Shown here piece after piece: positions 9,950 to 18,014 of a stretch of DNA of 64,000 bases; position 1 is the stretch's first letter, and every line of letters begins with the position of its first letter. The stretch is taken from the NCBI RefSeq assembly GCF_003194585.1, contig NZ_QHKZ01000005.1, positions 310,001-374,000 of the forward strand, read 5' to 3'. The position numbers and the translations under genes were made by a program. Under the pieces are notes generated by a model that searched no databases, had not been told where the DNA came from, and saw nothing but the letters and a program-made list of their open reading frames with translations. Source of the stretch: Nocardioides daejeonensis. GTDB lineage: Bacteria; Actinomycetota; Actinomycetes; Propionibacteriales; Nocardioidaceae.

Positions 9950-10164
9950 CGCTGCTGATCTCGATGGTCCTCGCCTGGGCCTTCCTCGCCCTCAGCCGCT
10001 GGGGACGCCGCAACGCCGACAAGCTGGTCTCGCCGGCGATGACCCCTGAGCGCCGCGCTCGCGAGGAGCGTCGCCTGCGCCGCGGAGCGCGCTCCTTGCT
10101 ACTGCTCAGCTTCGTGTGCGCCGGGTTCGGCGTGCTGAGCGCGGTCGTGATGTTCGGCGGGTGA
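9946..10164 (+). CDS. small two-helix membrane protein
   Basis: The product is 72 residues with a GTG start that overlaps the preceding stop by four bases. Two hydrophobic segments (about 2-17 and 49-70) flank a very basic middle (PERRAREERRLRRGARS). It is the last gene of the Mce operon, and its stop codon lies inside the first arm of a perfect hairpin. I recognise no family. Coupling suggests it is a real accessory subunit, perhaps a partner of the MmpL-like pump, but that is inference. Confidence 0.65.
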   Translation: MTLLISMVLAWAFLALSRWGRRNADKLVSPAMTPERRAREERRLRRGARSLLLLSFVCAGFGVLSAVVMFGG

Positions 10165-10191
10165 CTTCCCCCTCAGGGAGGGGGAAGTCAC
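10161..10191. terminator. hairpin at end of Mce operon
   Basis: There is a perfect 13-bp stem (GTGACTTCCCCCT at 10161-10173 pairing with 10179-10191) and a five-base loop. No T-tract follows, as is usual for actinobacterial terminators. The arm includes the TGA of the small membrane protein. It separates the Mce operon from the carboxylase operon. Confidence 0.7.
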
Positions 10192-10277
10192 TCCCCTGCG
10201 GCGAGGTACGCGGCGGCACCCGAGCAGGAGACTCAACAGCAGCGGAAGATCCGCTCACGGAGGACAAGGAGTACACG

Positions 10278-11879
10278 TTGACGACGCCACTGCGATCGAC
10301 CCTCGACGTGACGAGCGACGACTATCTGGAGAATCGCTCCGCTCAAGAAGAGGCCCTGGCTCAGCTCCAGGAACAGCTCGACCTGGCCTGCGCCGGCGGT
10401 GGAGAGAAGTACGCGAAGCGGCACCGGGACCGGGGACGGTTGTTGGCCCGCGAGCGGATCGAACTGCTGCTCGATCCTGACGCGCCCTTCCTCGAGTTCT
10501 CGTCGCTGGCGGCGTGGGGCACTCAGTTCACTGTCGGCGCGAGCATCGTGACCGGGCTCGGTGTGGTCTCCGGCGTCGAGACGGTGATCATCGCCCACGA
10601 TCCCACCGTGCGGGGCGGCACGATGAATCCCTACACGCTGCGCAAGAACCTGCGTGCCTTGGACATCGCCAAGCGCAACCGTCTCCCGGTGATCAACCTC
10701 GTGGAGTCGGGCGGTGCCGATCTGCCGACCCAGTCCGAACTCTTCGTCCAGGCCGGGAAGATCTTCCAGGGTCTGACCGAACTCTCTGCGATGGGCGTGC
10801 CCACGCTGGCTCTGGTCTTCGGCAACTCCACGGCCGGTGGCGCCTACGTGCCCGGCATGTGTGACTACGCCGTCCTGGTCGACCAGCAGGCCAAGGTCTT
10901 CCTCGGCGGGCCGCCGCTGGTGAAGATGGCAACCGGCGAGGACGCCGACGACGAGGAGCTGGGCGGCGCCGACATGCACAGTCGGGTCTCCGGGCTCGGC
11001 GACCACTTCGCGATCGACGAGCGCGATGCGATCCGCATCGGACGCCGCATCATGGCGGAGATCAACTGGCGCAAGCTCGGGCCGGGCCCGACCATGTCTC
11101 CCGACGCGCCCCTCTATGACGAGGACGAACTGCTCGGCATCGCCGCCGCCGACTTCCGCAAGCCGGTCGATCCGCGCGAAGTGATCGCCCGCGTCGTCGA
11201 CGGTTCCAGGTTCGGTGAGTACAAACCGTCCTACGGCACCGCGCTGACGACGGGCTGGGCCTCGATCCACGGCTATCCGGTCGGCATCCTGGCCAACTCC
11301 CGCGGCATCCTCTTCAGTGAGGAGGCCCAGAAGGGGACCGAGTTCATCCTCCTGGCCAACCAGCTCGACATCCCGCTGATCTTCCTGCACAACTGCACCG
11401 GGTTCATGGTCGGCAAGAACTACGAGCAGGGCGGCATCATCAAGGACGGTGCCAAGATGATCAACGCCGTCGCCAACAGCAAGGTGCCGCACTTCTCGAT
11501 CAACATGGGCGCGTCTTTCGGCGCCGGCAACTACGGCATGTCGGGCCGCGCCTTCGACCCGCGCTTCATGTTCTCGTGGGTCAACGCGAAGCTCGCGGTG
11601 ATGGGTGCTCAGCAACTCGCCGGCGTGTTGTCGATCGTCGGCCGGCAGGCCGCCGAAGCGGCCGGGCGAGAGTTCGACATCGAAGCCGACGATGCCCGCC
11701 GGGTGCAGATCGAGGAGCAGATCGAGGCGGAGTCACACTCCTTCTTCATCTCCTCGCGGGTCTATGACGACGGCGTCATCGATCCGCGCGATACCCGTGC
11801 CGTCCTCGGCATGGCGCTCTCCGCAGCTCACTCCCAGGTCGTCGAAGGAAGGCGCGGGTTCGGCGTCTTCCGCATGTGA
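10278..11879 (+). CDS. acyl-CoA carboxylase beta (carboxyltransferase) subunit
   Basis: The product is 533 residues from the TTG at 10278, chosen because AAGGAG lies six bases upstream and the length then matches the family; the frame is open further upstream but runs through the hairpin. Both crotonase-fold halves are present, with STAGGAYVPGMCDY, FLGGPPLVKMATGE and GGADMHSRVSG, then HNCTGFMVGKNYEQGG and the AGNYGMSGRAF oxyanion segment. It moves a carboxyl group from biotin to an acyl-CoA. The sequence is of the methylcrotonyl/geranyl-CoA carboxylase type rather than AccD5 propionyl type. The AtuA-family neighbour makes a branched or isoprenoid substrate likely; the exact CoA ester cannot be read. 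Confidence 0.9.
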   Translation: MTTPLRSTLDVTSDDYLENRSAQEEALAQLQEQLDLACAGGGEKYAKRHRDRGRLLARERIELLLDPDAPFLEFSSLAAWGTQFTVGASIVTGLGVVSGVETVIIAHDPTVRGGTMNPYTLRKNLRALDIAKRNRLPVINLVESGGADLPTQSELFVQAGKIFQGLTELSAMGVPTLALVFGNSTAGGAYVPGMCDYAVLVDQQAKVFLGGPPLVKMATGEDADDEELGGADMHSRVSGLGDHFAIDERDAIRIGRRIMAEINWRKLGPGPTMSPDAPLYDEDELLGIAAADFRKPVDPREVIARVVDGSRFGEYKPSYGTALTTGWASIHGYPVGILANSRGILFSEEAQKGTEFILLANQLDIPLIFLHNCTGFMVGKNYEQGGIIKDGAKMINAVANSKVPHFSINMGASFGAGNYGMSGRAFDPRFMFSWVNAKLAVMGAQQLAGVLSIVGRQAAEAAGREFDIEADDARRVQIEEQIEAESHSFFISSRVYDDGVIDPRDTRAVLGMALSAAHSQVVEGRRGFGVFRM

Positions 11880-11893
11880 AGGTGGCAGAAAAC

Positions 11894-13891
11894 ATGGCAA
11901 CCATCAAGAAGCTCCTCATCGCCAACCGAGGCGAGATTGCCTCGCGCATCATCCGTTCCGCGCGGGCGATGGACATCGCGTGCGTCGCGGTGTTCTCCGA
12001 CGCCGACGCCGACGCACCGTTCGTCACCGAGGCGGACGAGGCAGTTCGGCTGCCGGGTACCTCGCCCACTGACACCTACCTCCGCGGCGACCTCATCCTT
12101 GAGGCGGCCCGCCAGACCGGGGCCGATGCGGTGCATCCTGGCTACGGTTTCCTCTCCGAGAACGCCGGCTTCGCTCGCGCGTGCGCGGCTGCGGGCGTGA
12201 TCTTCGTCGGACCTCCGCCGGAGGCGATCGACAGCATGGGCTCGAAGATCGAGGCCAAGAAGATCATGGCAGCAGCTGGCGTACCGGTCCTGCCGGGGAT
12301 CACGATCGAGACCGACAGCGAGATCGACGGGGCGCAACTCGGGTCGCGCGTGTCCGACGAGATCGGCTACCCGGTGCTCGTCAAGGCGGCCTTCGGTGGT
12401 GGCGGTCGCGGAATGCGCATCGTGCGCGAGAGCTCGGACCTGCTGGAGGCGGTCGAAGGAGCGCGTCGTGAGGCGGTCACTGCCTTCGGCGACGGCACCA
12501 TCTTCCTGGAGCGCTACCTGGACGTTCCGCGCCATATCGAGGTGCAGCTCTTCGCTGACACCCAGGGCACGGTCGTCCACCTCTTCGAACGTGAGTGCTC
12601 GATCCAGCGTCGCTACCAGAAGATCATCGAAGAGGCGCCGTCGCCGGTGGTGGACGACGCCCTGCGCGACGAGCTCGGCGCTGCGGCCATCGCCGCAGGC
12701 AAGGCGATCGGCTACGTCGGCGCCGGCACCGCCGAGTTCGTGATGGGATCGGACGGACGCTTCTACTTCCTCGAGGTCAACACCCGCCTTCAGGTCGAGC
12801 ACCCGGTCACCGAACTCATCACGGGCCTCGACCTGGTGCGGTTGCAGCTCCTCGTCGCCGAGGGGCACCCGCTGCCCACCGAAGCGGTTGCTGCCGACAG
12901 GAGTGGACACGCGATCGAGGTCCGGCTCTACGCGGAGGATGTCGACGCCGGCTTCCTGCCTGCGACGGGCACCATCCAGGAGTTCTCGGTGCCGGCCCTA
13001 CCGGGGATCCGCGTCGACTCCGGTGTGGTCGTCGGCTCCGAGGTGGGTGTCCACTACGACCCGATGCTGGCGAAGATCATCGGCTACGGGCCGACCCGTG
13101 ACGACGCGCGCCGGGTCTTGGCACGCGCGCTGGCCGAGAGCCGCGTCGACGGTGTGGTCACCAACCGGGACCTGCTGGTCGGCATCCTTCGCGAGGAGGA
13201 GTTCGCCGCCGGTCAGATCGACACCGGATACCTCGGTCGGCACGAGCCGGTGGACCTGATGCGCTCGTGGCGCTCGCCGGACCTGGTGCGTGTCCACGCC
13301 GCAGCCGCCGCCCTCGCTGCCCAGGCCGCCCACCGGGCAGCAGCAGCCGCCCTGCCCACGCTGCCCTCCGGTTGGCGCAATGTCTCCAGTCAGCATCAGC
13401 ACGTCAGCTATCTGGTTGACGGCAACGAGGTCGACGTCCGCTACCGGGTCCGCCGCGGCACCGTCGAGGTGAGTGTCGACGGCGAGGAGCTGACTGGTGC
13501 ACGGGTGTGGGCCGCAACTCCCGACCTGGTCGACATCGAGGTGGACGGGGTTCGCCGCCGTTGCGACGTGCGCGTGCACGGGGAGAGCGTCAATGTCACC
13601 AGCGCTCTGGGCAGCCTGGTGCTCGTCGAACAAGCCCGCTTCTCCGAGCCGGGCGACCGCAACGAGCCGGGGTCGCTGTTGGCCCCGATGCCGGGGACCG
13701 TGGTGCGTGTGTTGGTCGAAGAGGGTCAGCCGGTCGAAGAAGGCGCGACGGTGCTGGTGATCGAGGCGATGAAGATGGAGCACAGCGTCAAGGCGCCGGT
13801 TTCCGGCGTGGCCAGCCTGGTGCGGGTCCAGGTCGGGCAGGCTGTGGAACTCGGCACGGTCCTGGCTGTCGTCGAGGAGGAGGCACCATGA
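11894..13891 (+). CDS. acyl-CoA carboxylase alpha subunit (biotin carboxylase + biotin carrier)
   Basis: The product is 665 residues from ATG 11894 (MATIKKLLIANRGEI); a GTG at 11876 overlapping the upstream stop would add six residues. Order: biotin carboxylase N-domain, ATP-grasp with the Gly-rich loop (FGGGGRGMRI), the ERECSIQRRYQKIIEEAPSP segment, the EVNTRLQVEHPVTE catalytic motif, biotin carboxylase C-domain, a variable linker, then a biotinyl domain with EAMKME near the C-terminus; the biotin lysine is about residue 627. It carboxylates biotin with ATP and bicarbonate and pairs with the beta subunit encoded just upstream. Confidence 0.93.
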   Translation: MATIKKLLIANRGEIASRIIRSARAMDIACVAVFSDADADAPFVTEADEAVRLPGTSPTDTYLRGDLILEAARQTGADAVHPGYGFLSENAGFARACAAAGVIFVGPPPEAIDSMGSKIEAKKIMAAAGVPVLPGITIETDSEIDGAQLGSRVSDEIGYPVLVKAAFGGGGRGMRIVRESSDLLEAVEGARREAVTAFGDGTIFLERYLDVPRHIEVQLFADTQGTVVHLFERECSIQRRYQKIIEEAPSPVVDDALRDELGAAAIAAGKAIGYVGAGTAEFVMGSDGRFYFLEVNTRLQVEHPVTELITGLDLVRLQLLVAEGHPLPTEAVAADRSGHAIEVRLYAEDVDAGFLPATGTIQEFSVPALPGIRVDSGVVVGSEVGVHYDPMLAKIIGYGPTRDDARRVLARALAESRVDGVVTNRDLLVGILREEEFAAGQIDTGYLGRHEPVDLMRSWRSPDLVRVHAAAAALAAQAAHRAAAAALPTLPSGWRNVSSQHQHVSYLVDGNEVDVRYRVRRGTVEVSVDGEELTGARVWAATPDLVDIEVDGVRRRCDVRVHGESVNVTSALGSLVLVEQARFSEPGDRNEPGSLLAPMPGTVVRVLVEEGQPVEEGATVLVIEAMKMEHSVKAPVSGVASLVRVQVGQAVELGTVLAVVEEEAP

Positions 13892-14667
13892 CCGCGGTCG
13901 TGGCACCACCGGCGGTCAGCTACGCGTTGGTTGACGGCGTCGCCTGGCTGACCATCCAGCGGCCAGAGGCGCGCAACTGCCTGAGCCGCGCCGTACGGGA
14001 GGGGCTGTTCGACGGCGTACGCCGGTTCAACGACGACGACGCCGCGCAGGTGCTGGTGTTGACCGGCTCGGGGGAGCGGGCCTTCTGTGCCGGCGGTGAC
14101 CTGAAGGAGATGGCGGCAGACCGCCTCGAGGTGCCGCCGATCGACTTCGTGCCTCAGTTCAACCGCAATATCGAGGTCACCAAACCGACGATCGCGGCGG
14201 TCAACGGTGCTGCGCTCGCCGGCGGCTTCCTGCTGGCTCAGACCTGTGACCTCGTGGTTGCGGCTGATCACGCGACCTTCGCCATCAGCGAGGTCCGGGT
14301 GGGGCGTGGCGCCCCGTGGGCAGCGCCGCTGCCGGGCCTGATTCCGCCGAGGGTGGCGATGGAGATGCTGCTGACCGGTGCGCCGATCACCGCAGCCCGC
14401 GGCTACGAAGTCGGCCTGGTCAACCACGTGGTGCCGATGGAGAGGCTGCAGGAGACCGCCCAAGAGCTGGCTCGGCGGATCGCGGCCAATGCGCCGCTCT
14501 CGGTACGGGCAGGAAAACGCACGGTGCGCCTGATCGCCGAGATGGGTCTCACGGAGGCCTTCGCCGCTGCCGAGGAGATCTGGGAGCCGGTCTATCGCAG
14601 CCGGGATGCCCAGGAGGGGCCTGCTGCCTTCCGTGACAAGCGAGCTCCACGTTGGGAGGGACGATGA
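13888..14667 (+). CDS. enoyl-CoA hydratase/isomerase family protein (crotonase)
   Basis: The product is 259 residues; ATG 13888 overlaps the carboxylase stop and follows a GAGGAGG ribosome site. The crotonase oxyanion segments are visible (FCAGGDLKEMA and NGAALAGGFLLAQTCDLV). The usual first catalytic Glu position is in FAISEVRVG. In the atu and leucine pathways the step after the carboxylase is hydration of a glutaconyl-CoA, and the gene order fits an AtuE-like or methylglutaconyl-CoA-hydratase-like role. Substrate is inferred from context only. Confidence 0.88.
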   Translation: MTAVVAPPAVSYALVDGVAWLTIQRPEARNCLSRAVREGLFDGVRRFNDDDAAQVLVLTGSGERAFCAGGDLKEMAADRLEVPPIDFVPQFNRNIEVTKPTIAAVNGAALAGGFLLAQTCDLVVAADHATFAISEVRVGRGAPWAAPLPGLIPPRVAMEMLLTGAPITAARGYEVGLVNHVVPMERLQETAQELARRIAANAPLSVRAGKRTVRLIAEMGLTEAFAAAEEIWEPVYRSRDAQEGPAAFRDKRAPRWEGR

Positions 14668-15470
14668 GTCAAGATGCCTTCGCCTGCCTGCTCGACGACT
14701 TGGCGGCCGAAACGGCCTCTGTCGTCGACCTGCTGGCCGCGCTACCGGAGGCCGATTGGGAGTTGCCGACTCCGGCGGAAGGCTGGTCGATCCGCGATCA
14801 GGTCAGCCACCTCGCATTCTTCGACGAGCAGGCCGTGCTGGCGGTCGCGGCCCCGAGCCGCTTCCGTGATGGTGCGCAGGCGCTGATGGCAGGCGGGATG
14901 GACTTTCCCGACCGGATCGCCTTGCGCTATCGGGAGATGCCGGTCGCCGAGCTGCGTGCCTGGTTCCAGGTCGCGCGGGAGCGGTTGGTCTCCGTTTTCG
15001 GGGGCCTCGAAGGCAGCACCCGGGTGCCGTGGTTCGGCCCTGACATGAGCCTCATGTCGAGCGCGACCGCACGCCTCATGGAGACCTGGGCACATGGCAT
15101 GGACATCGCCGACACTCTCGGTCGGAGCGTCGAGGCGACGCCGAGGTTGAAGCACATTGCGCACCTGGGCGTTCGCACCCACGGGTTCAGCTTCGCCGTG
15201 CGTGGACTTGAGGTGCCTCGGACTGCGGTCCGCGTCGAGCTCGATGCCCCCGACGGCACCACGTGGGCGTGGGGGCCGGTCGACGCTGCCGACAAGGTCA
15301 CCGGGCCGGCCCTCGACTTCTGTCTTGTCGTCACCCAACGCCGACACCGGCTCGACACCGAGCTCGACATCGCCGGTGACGCCGCGCGTTCGTGGATGTC
15401 TCATGCGCAGGCTTTTGCCGGTGCCCCCAGCGATGGACGTGCGCCCCGCCCGGTCGGAGCACACACGTGA
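14664..15470 (+). CDS. TIGR03084-type DinB/MDMPI-fold metal-binding protein
   Basis: The product is 268 residues from ATG 14664 (ATGA overlap, GGGAGG upstream). The N-terminal half is the DinB-like four-helix bundle shared with mycothiol-dependent maleylpyruvate isomerase: SIRDQVSHLAFFDEQA, then METWAHGMDIADTLG. His49, Glu140 and His144 have the spacing of the metal ligands in that enzyme, so zinc binding is likely. The C-terminal third looks like the extra domain of the actinobacterial TIGR03084 family, whose function is not known to me. Placement between a hydratase and an AtuA protein suggests a catabolic, perhaps thiol-dependent, step. Confidence 0.8.
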   Translation: MSQDAFACLLDDLAAETASVVDLLAALPEADWELPTPAEGWSIRDQVSHLAFFDEQAVLAVAAPSRFRDGAQALMAGGMDFPDRIALRYREMPVAELRAWFQVARERLVSVFGGLEGSTRVPWFGPDMSLMSSATARLMETWAHGMDIADTLGRSVEATPRLKHIAHLGVRTHGFSFAVRGLEVPRTAVRVELDAPDGTTWAWGPVDAADKVTGPALDFCLVVTQRRHRLDTELDIAGDAARSWMSHAQAFAGAPSDGRAPRPVGAHT

Positions 15471-17239
15471 GCGGGCGTCGCGCCGTGCGTATCGGCAACT
15501 GCTCCGGCTTCTACGGCGACCGGATCGCCGCAGCCCGGGAGATGGTCGACGGGGGCGAGATCGACGTGCTGACCGGCGACTACCTCGCCGAGCTGACCAT
15601 GCTCATCTTGTGGAAGTCGCGCCGCAAGGACGCAAGCACCGGCTACGCCAAGACCTTCCTCACGCAGATGGAGCACGTGCTCGGCACCTGCCTGGATCGC
15701 GGCATCAAGGTCGTCAGCAACGCCGGTGGACTCAACCCATCCGGTCTGGCTGACGAGCTGGCGCGGCTGGCGGAACGGCTCGGGCTGACGCCGCGGATCG
15801 CCTGGATCGAGGGCGACGACCTCACCAGCCGGATTCCGGGCCTGCTGGCGGCAGGGCGCGAGCTTGCCAACATGGATACCGGGCAACCTTTGGCCGAGAC
15901 CGGTCGCGAGTTGGTGACCGCCAACGCCTATCTGGGTGGCTGGGGAATCACGCGTGCGCTGGAGGCCGGGGCAGACATCGTCGTCTGTCCGCGCGTCACC
16001 GACGCCTCGCTGGTCACCGGCCCGGCAGCGTGGTGGCACGGGTGGGGTCGCGAGGACTACGACGCCCTCGCCGGCGCTGTCGCTGCCGGCCACGTCATCG
16101 AGTGCGGGCCACAGGCAAGCGGCGGCAACTACGCCTTCTTCGACGAGATCCTCGACCGCCGCTATCCCGGCTTCCCGATCGCGGAGGTCGCGGCCGACGG
16201 CAGCACCGTGATCACCAAACACGAGGACACGGGCGGGCTGGTCTCGCCGGGCACCGTGACCGCGCAGTTGCTCTACGAGATCCAGTCGCCGCGCTATGCC
16301 AACCCTGACGTAGTGGCGGACTTCGCCTCGCTGCGGGTTGAGCAGGTCGGCAGGGACCGTGTTCTCATCGCCGGGGCACGTGGAGGTCCGCCGCCGGAGG
16401 AGTTGAAGGTCGCCATCAACCAGCTCGGCGGCTATCGCAACACGATGACACTCGTGTTGACCGGCCTCGACATCGAGAAGAAGGCTGCGTGGGCGCAGGA
16501 GCAGCTCTTCACGGTGCTCGGTGGGGAGGGGCAGTACGAGAGCGTCGACGTCCGACTGCTGCGCTTCGATCGCGAGGACGCGCCCACCAATGAGCAGGCG
16601 ACCGCACACCTGCGCATCACTGTCATGGACGGCGACCGCGACAAGGTCGGACGCCGCTTCTCCAACGCCACCATGGAGCTGGCCGTCGCGGGCTACCCGG
16701 GCTTCCACACCTCCACTCCGCCGACCGATGCCAGTGCCTTCGGCATCTACTGGCCGGCGCTGATCCCGATCGAAGAGGTGAGCCAGCGGGTCACACTTCC
16801 TGACGGGACCGTCGAGCTGATCCCGCATGGGCCGACCAAACCGTTCGAGCAGTCGGAACCGCCACTCCCGAGGCCGAGCGTGCCTGTTGGCGGAGCCACC
16901 CGTCGGATCCCCTTGGGACGGCTCTGCGCGGCTCGGTCGGGCGACAAGGGCGGCAACGCCAACGTCGGCTTGTGGGCGCGTAGTCCTGAAGCCTTCACGT
17001 GGCTCCGCAACTACCTCACGCTCCAGGAGTTCCGCCGACTGGTCCCCGAGGCGGCTGAGCTCGTGGTGCGGCGTTGGGAACTGCCCAACCTGCACGCGCT
17101 CAACTTCGTGGTAGTGGGCTTGCTCGGGAGCGGAGTGGCGGCGTCGCCGCGACCAGATCCCCAAGCGAAGGGGCTGGGTGAGTACGTGCGATCCCGCCTG
17201 GTCGACGTACCGGAGGCACTGCTGGAGGAGGGGTCATGA
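15467..17239 (+). CDS. acyclic terpene utilisation AtuA-family protein (DUF1446 + C-terminal small domain)
   Basis: The product is 590 residues from GTG 15467, which overlaps the preceding stop (GTGA). It opens with VRIGNCSGFYGDRIAAAREM and GDYLAELTM, and has CPRVTDASLV and GGNYAFFDEI, all typical of DUF1446/AtuA proteins. From about residue 480 there is a second domain (IPLGRLCAARSGDKGGNANVGLW ... LNFVVVGLLGSGV), which in some organisms is a separate small protein; here it is fused. AtuA is required for growth on citronellol in Pseudomonas but its reaction is unknown. It is part of the same coupled operon as the carboxylase. Confidence 0.88.
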   Translation: MSGRRAVRIGNCSGFYGDRIAAAREMVDGGEIDVLTGDYLAELTMLILWKSRRKDASTGYAKTFLTQMEHVLGTCLDRGIKVVSNAGGLNPSGLADELARLAERLGLTPRIAWIEGDDLTSRIPGLLAAGRELANMDTGQPLAETGRELVTANAYLGGWGITRALEAGADIVVCPRVTDASLVTGPAAWWHGWGREDYDALAGAVAAGHVIECGPQASGGNYAFFDEILDRRYPGFPIAEVAADGSTVITKHEDTGGLVSPGTVTAQLLYEIQSPRYANPDVVADFASLRVEQVGRDRVLIAGARGGPPPEELKVAINQLGGYRNTMTLVLTGLDIEKKAAWAQEQLFTVLGGEGQYESVDVRLLRFDREDAPTNEQATAHLRITVMDGDRDKVGRRFSNATMELAVAGYPGFHTSTPPTDASAFGIYWPALIPIEEVSQRVTLPDGTVELIPHGPTKPFEQSEPPLPRPSVPVGGATRRIPLGRLCAARSGDKGGNANVGLWARSPEAFTWLRNYLTLQEFRRLVPEAAELVVRRWELPNLHALNFVVVGLLGSGVAASPRPDPQAKGLGEYVRSRLVDVPEALLEEGS

Positions 17240-18000
17240 GCACCGAAGTCCTGGTCCGCGACGACGGCCCGGTGCGGGTGCTGACTCTCTCTGGGCCGCT
17301 GCGGCTGAACTCGATCTCGGCATCGACGGCCGATGCGCTCTGCGACGAGATCCACCGGGCGGAGCGCCATGATCCAACGCGGGCGCTGGTGTTGACCGGG
17401 GAGGGGGATCATTTCTCAGCCGGCGGCGATGCGGATGGCGTCATCGAAGCAGCGGCGCGTGAGGACGACGACGCCATGCTCCGGTTCATGCGGTCCTACC
17501 AGCGGGCAGCGCTCGCGGTGTGGAGCACTCCGCTGCCCGTCGTGGCTTGCGTCTCCGGCGTGGCCTACGGAGGTGCCTTCAACCTCGCCCTGGCCTGCGA
17601 CCTCATGGTCTGCTCGCAGGAGGCTCGCTTCTGCGAGGTCTTCTTGCGGATGGGGGTGGTGCCCGACTTCGGCGGTGCCTACCTGCTGCCGAAGGCGATC
17701 GGCATGCAACGTGCCAAAGAGCTGATGCTGCTGGCTGATGAGATTGACGCCGGGACCGCGCAGCGCCTCGGCTTGGCGAACTTCGTCATGGGCACGCCGA
17801 CCGAGGCCCGCGAGACTGCTCTCGCTCTGGCTCACCGGCTCTCCGCGCAGTCCCGTCTTGCCGTGTCGATGACCAAGCGGTTGATGAACTCCGCTGCCGG
17901 AGGCTCCTTCGAATCCGCGCTGGAGCTCGAGGCGCTGAGCCAGGCCACCGCTCTCGGGTCGGTTCGCGCCCAGACGTCCTTCGAACGCTTCCGCAGCTGA
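17236..18000 (+). CDS. second enoyl-CoA hydratase/isomerase family protein
   Basis: The product is 254 residues with ATGA overlap to the AtuA gene. Crotonase features: HFSAGGDADGVIE and SGVAYGGAFNLALACDL. The active-site loop reads GVVPDFGGAYLLPK; the acidic residue in VPDxGG is Asp, as in PaaG-like and other enoyl-CoA isomerases, rather than the second Glu of classical hydratases. It is therefore more likely an isomerase or a specialised hydratase than a duplicate of the first crotonase. It ends the operon, tail to tail with a TetR gene. Confidence 0.87.
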   Translation: MSTEVLVRDDGPVRVLTLSGPLRLNSISASTADALCDEIHRAERHDPTRALVLTGEGDHFSAGGDADGVIEAAAREDDDAMLRFMRSYQRAALAVWSTPLPVVACVSGVAYGGAFNLALACDLMVCSQEARFCEVFLRMGVVPDFGGAYLLPKAIGMQRAKELMLLADEIDAGTAQRLGLANFVMGTPTEARETALALAHRLSAQSRLAVSMTKRLMNSAAGGSFESALELEALSQATALGSVRAQTSFERFRS

Positions 18001-18014
18001 TGCTCAGGGTCTGG

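Noticed and set aside
15401..17164. 587-codon minus-strand frame opposite the AtuA gene
   Set aside because: Shadow frame without family motifs; the plus-strand frame has conserved DUF1446 motifs and coupled start and stop.
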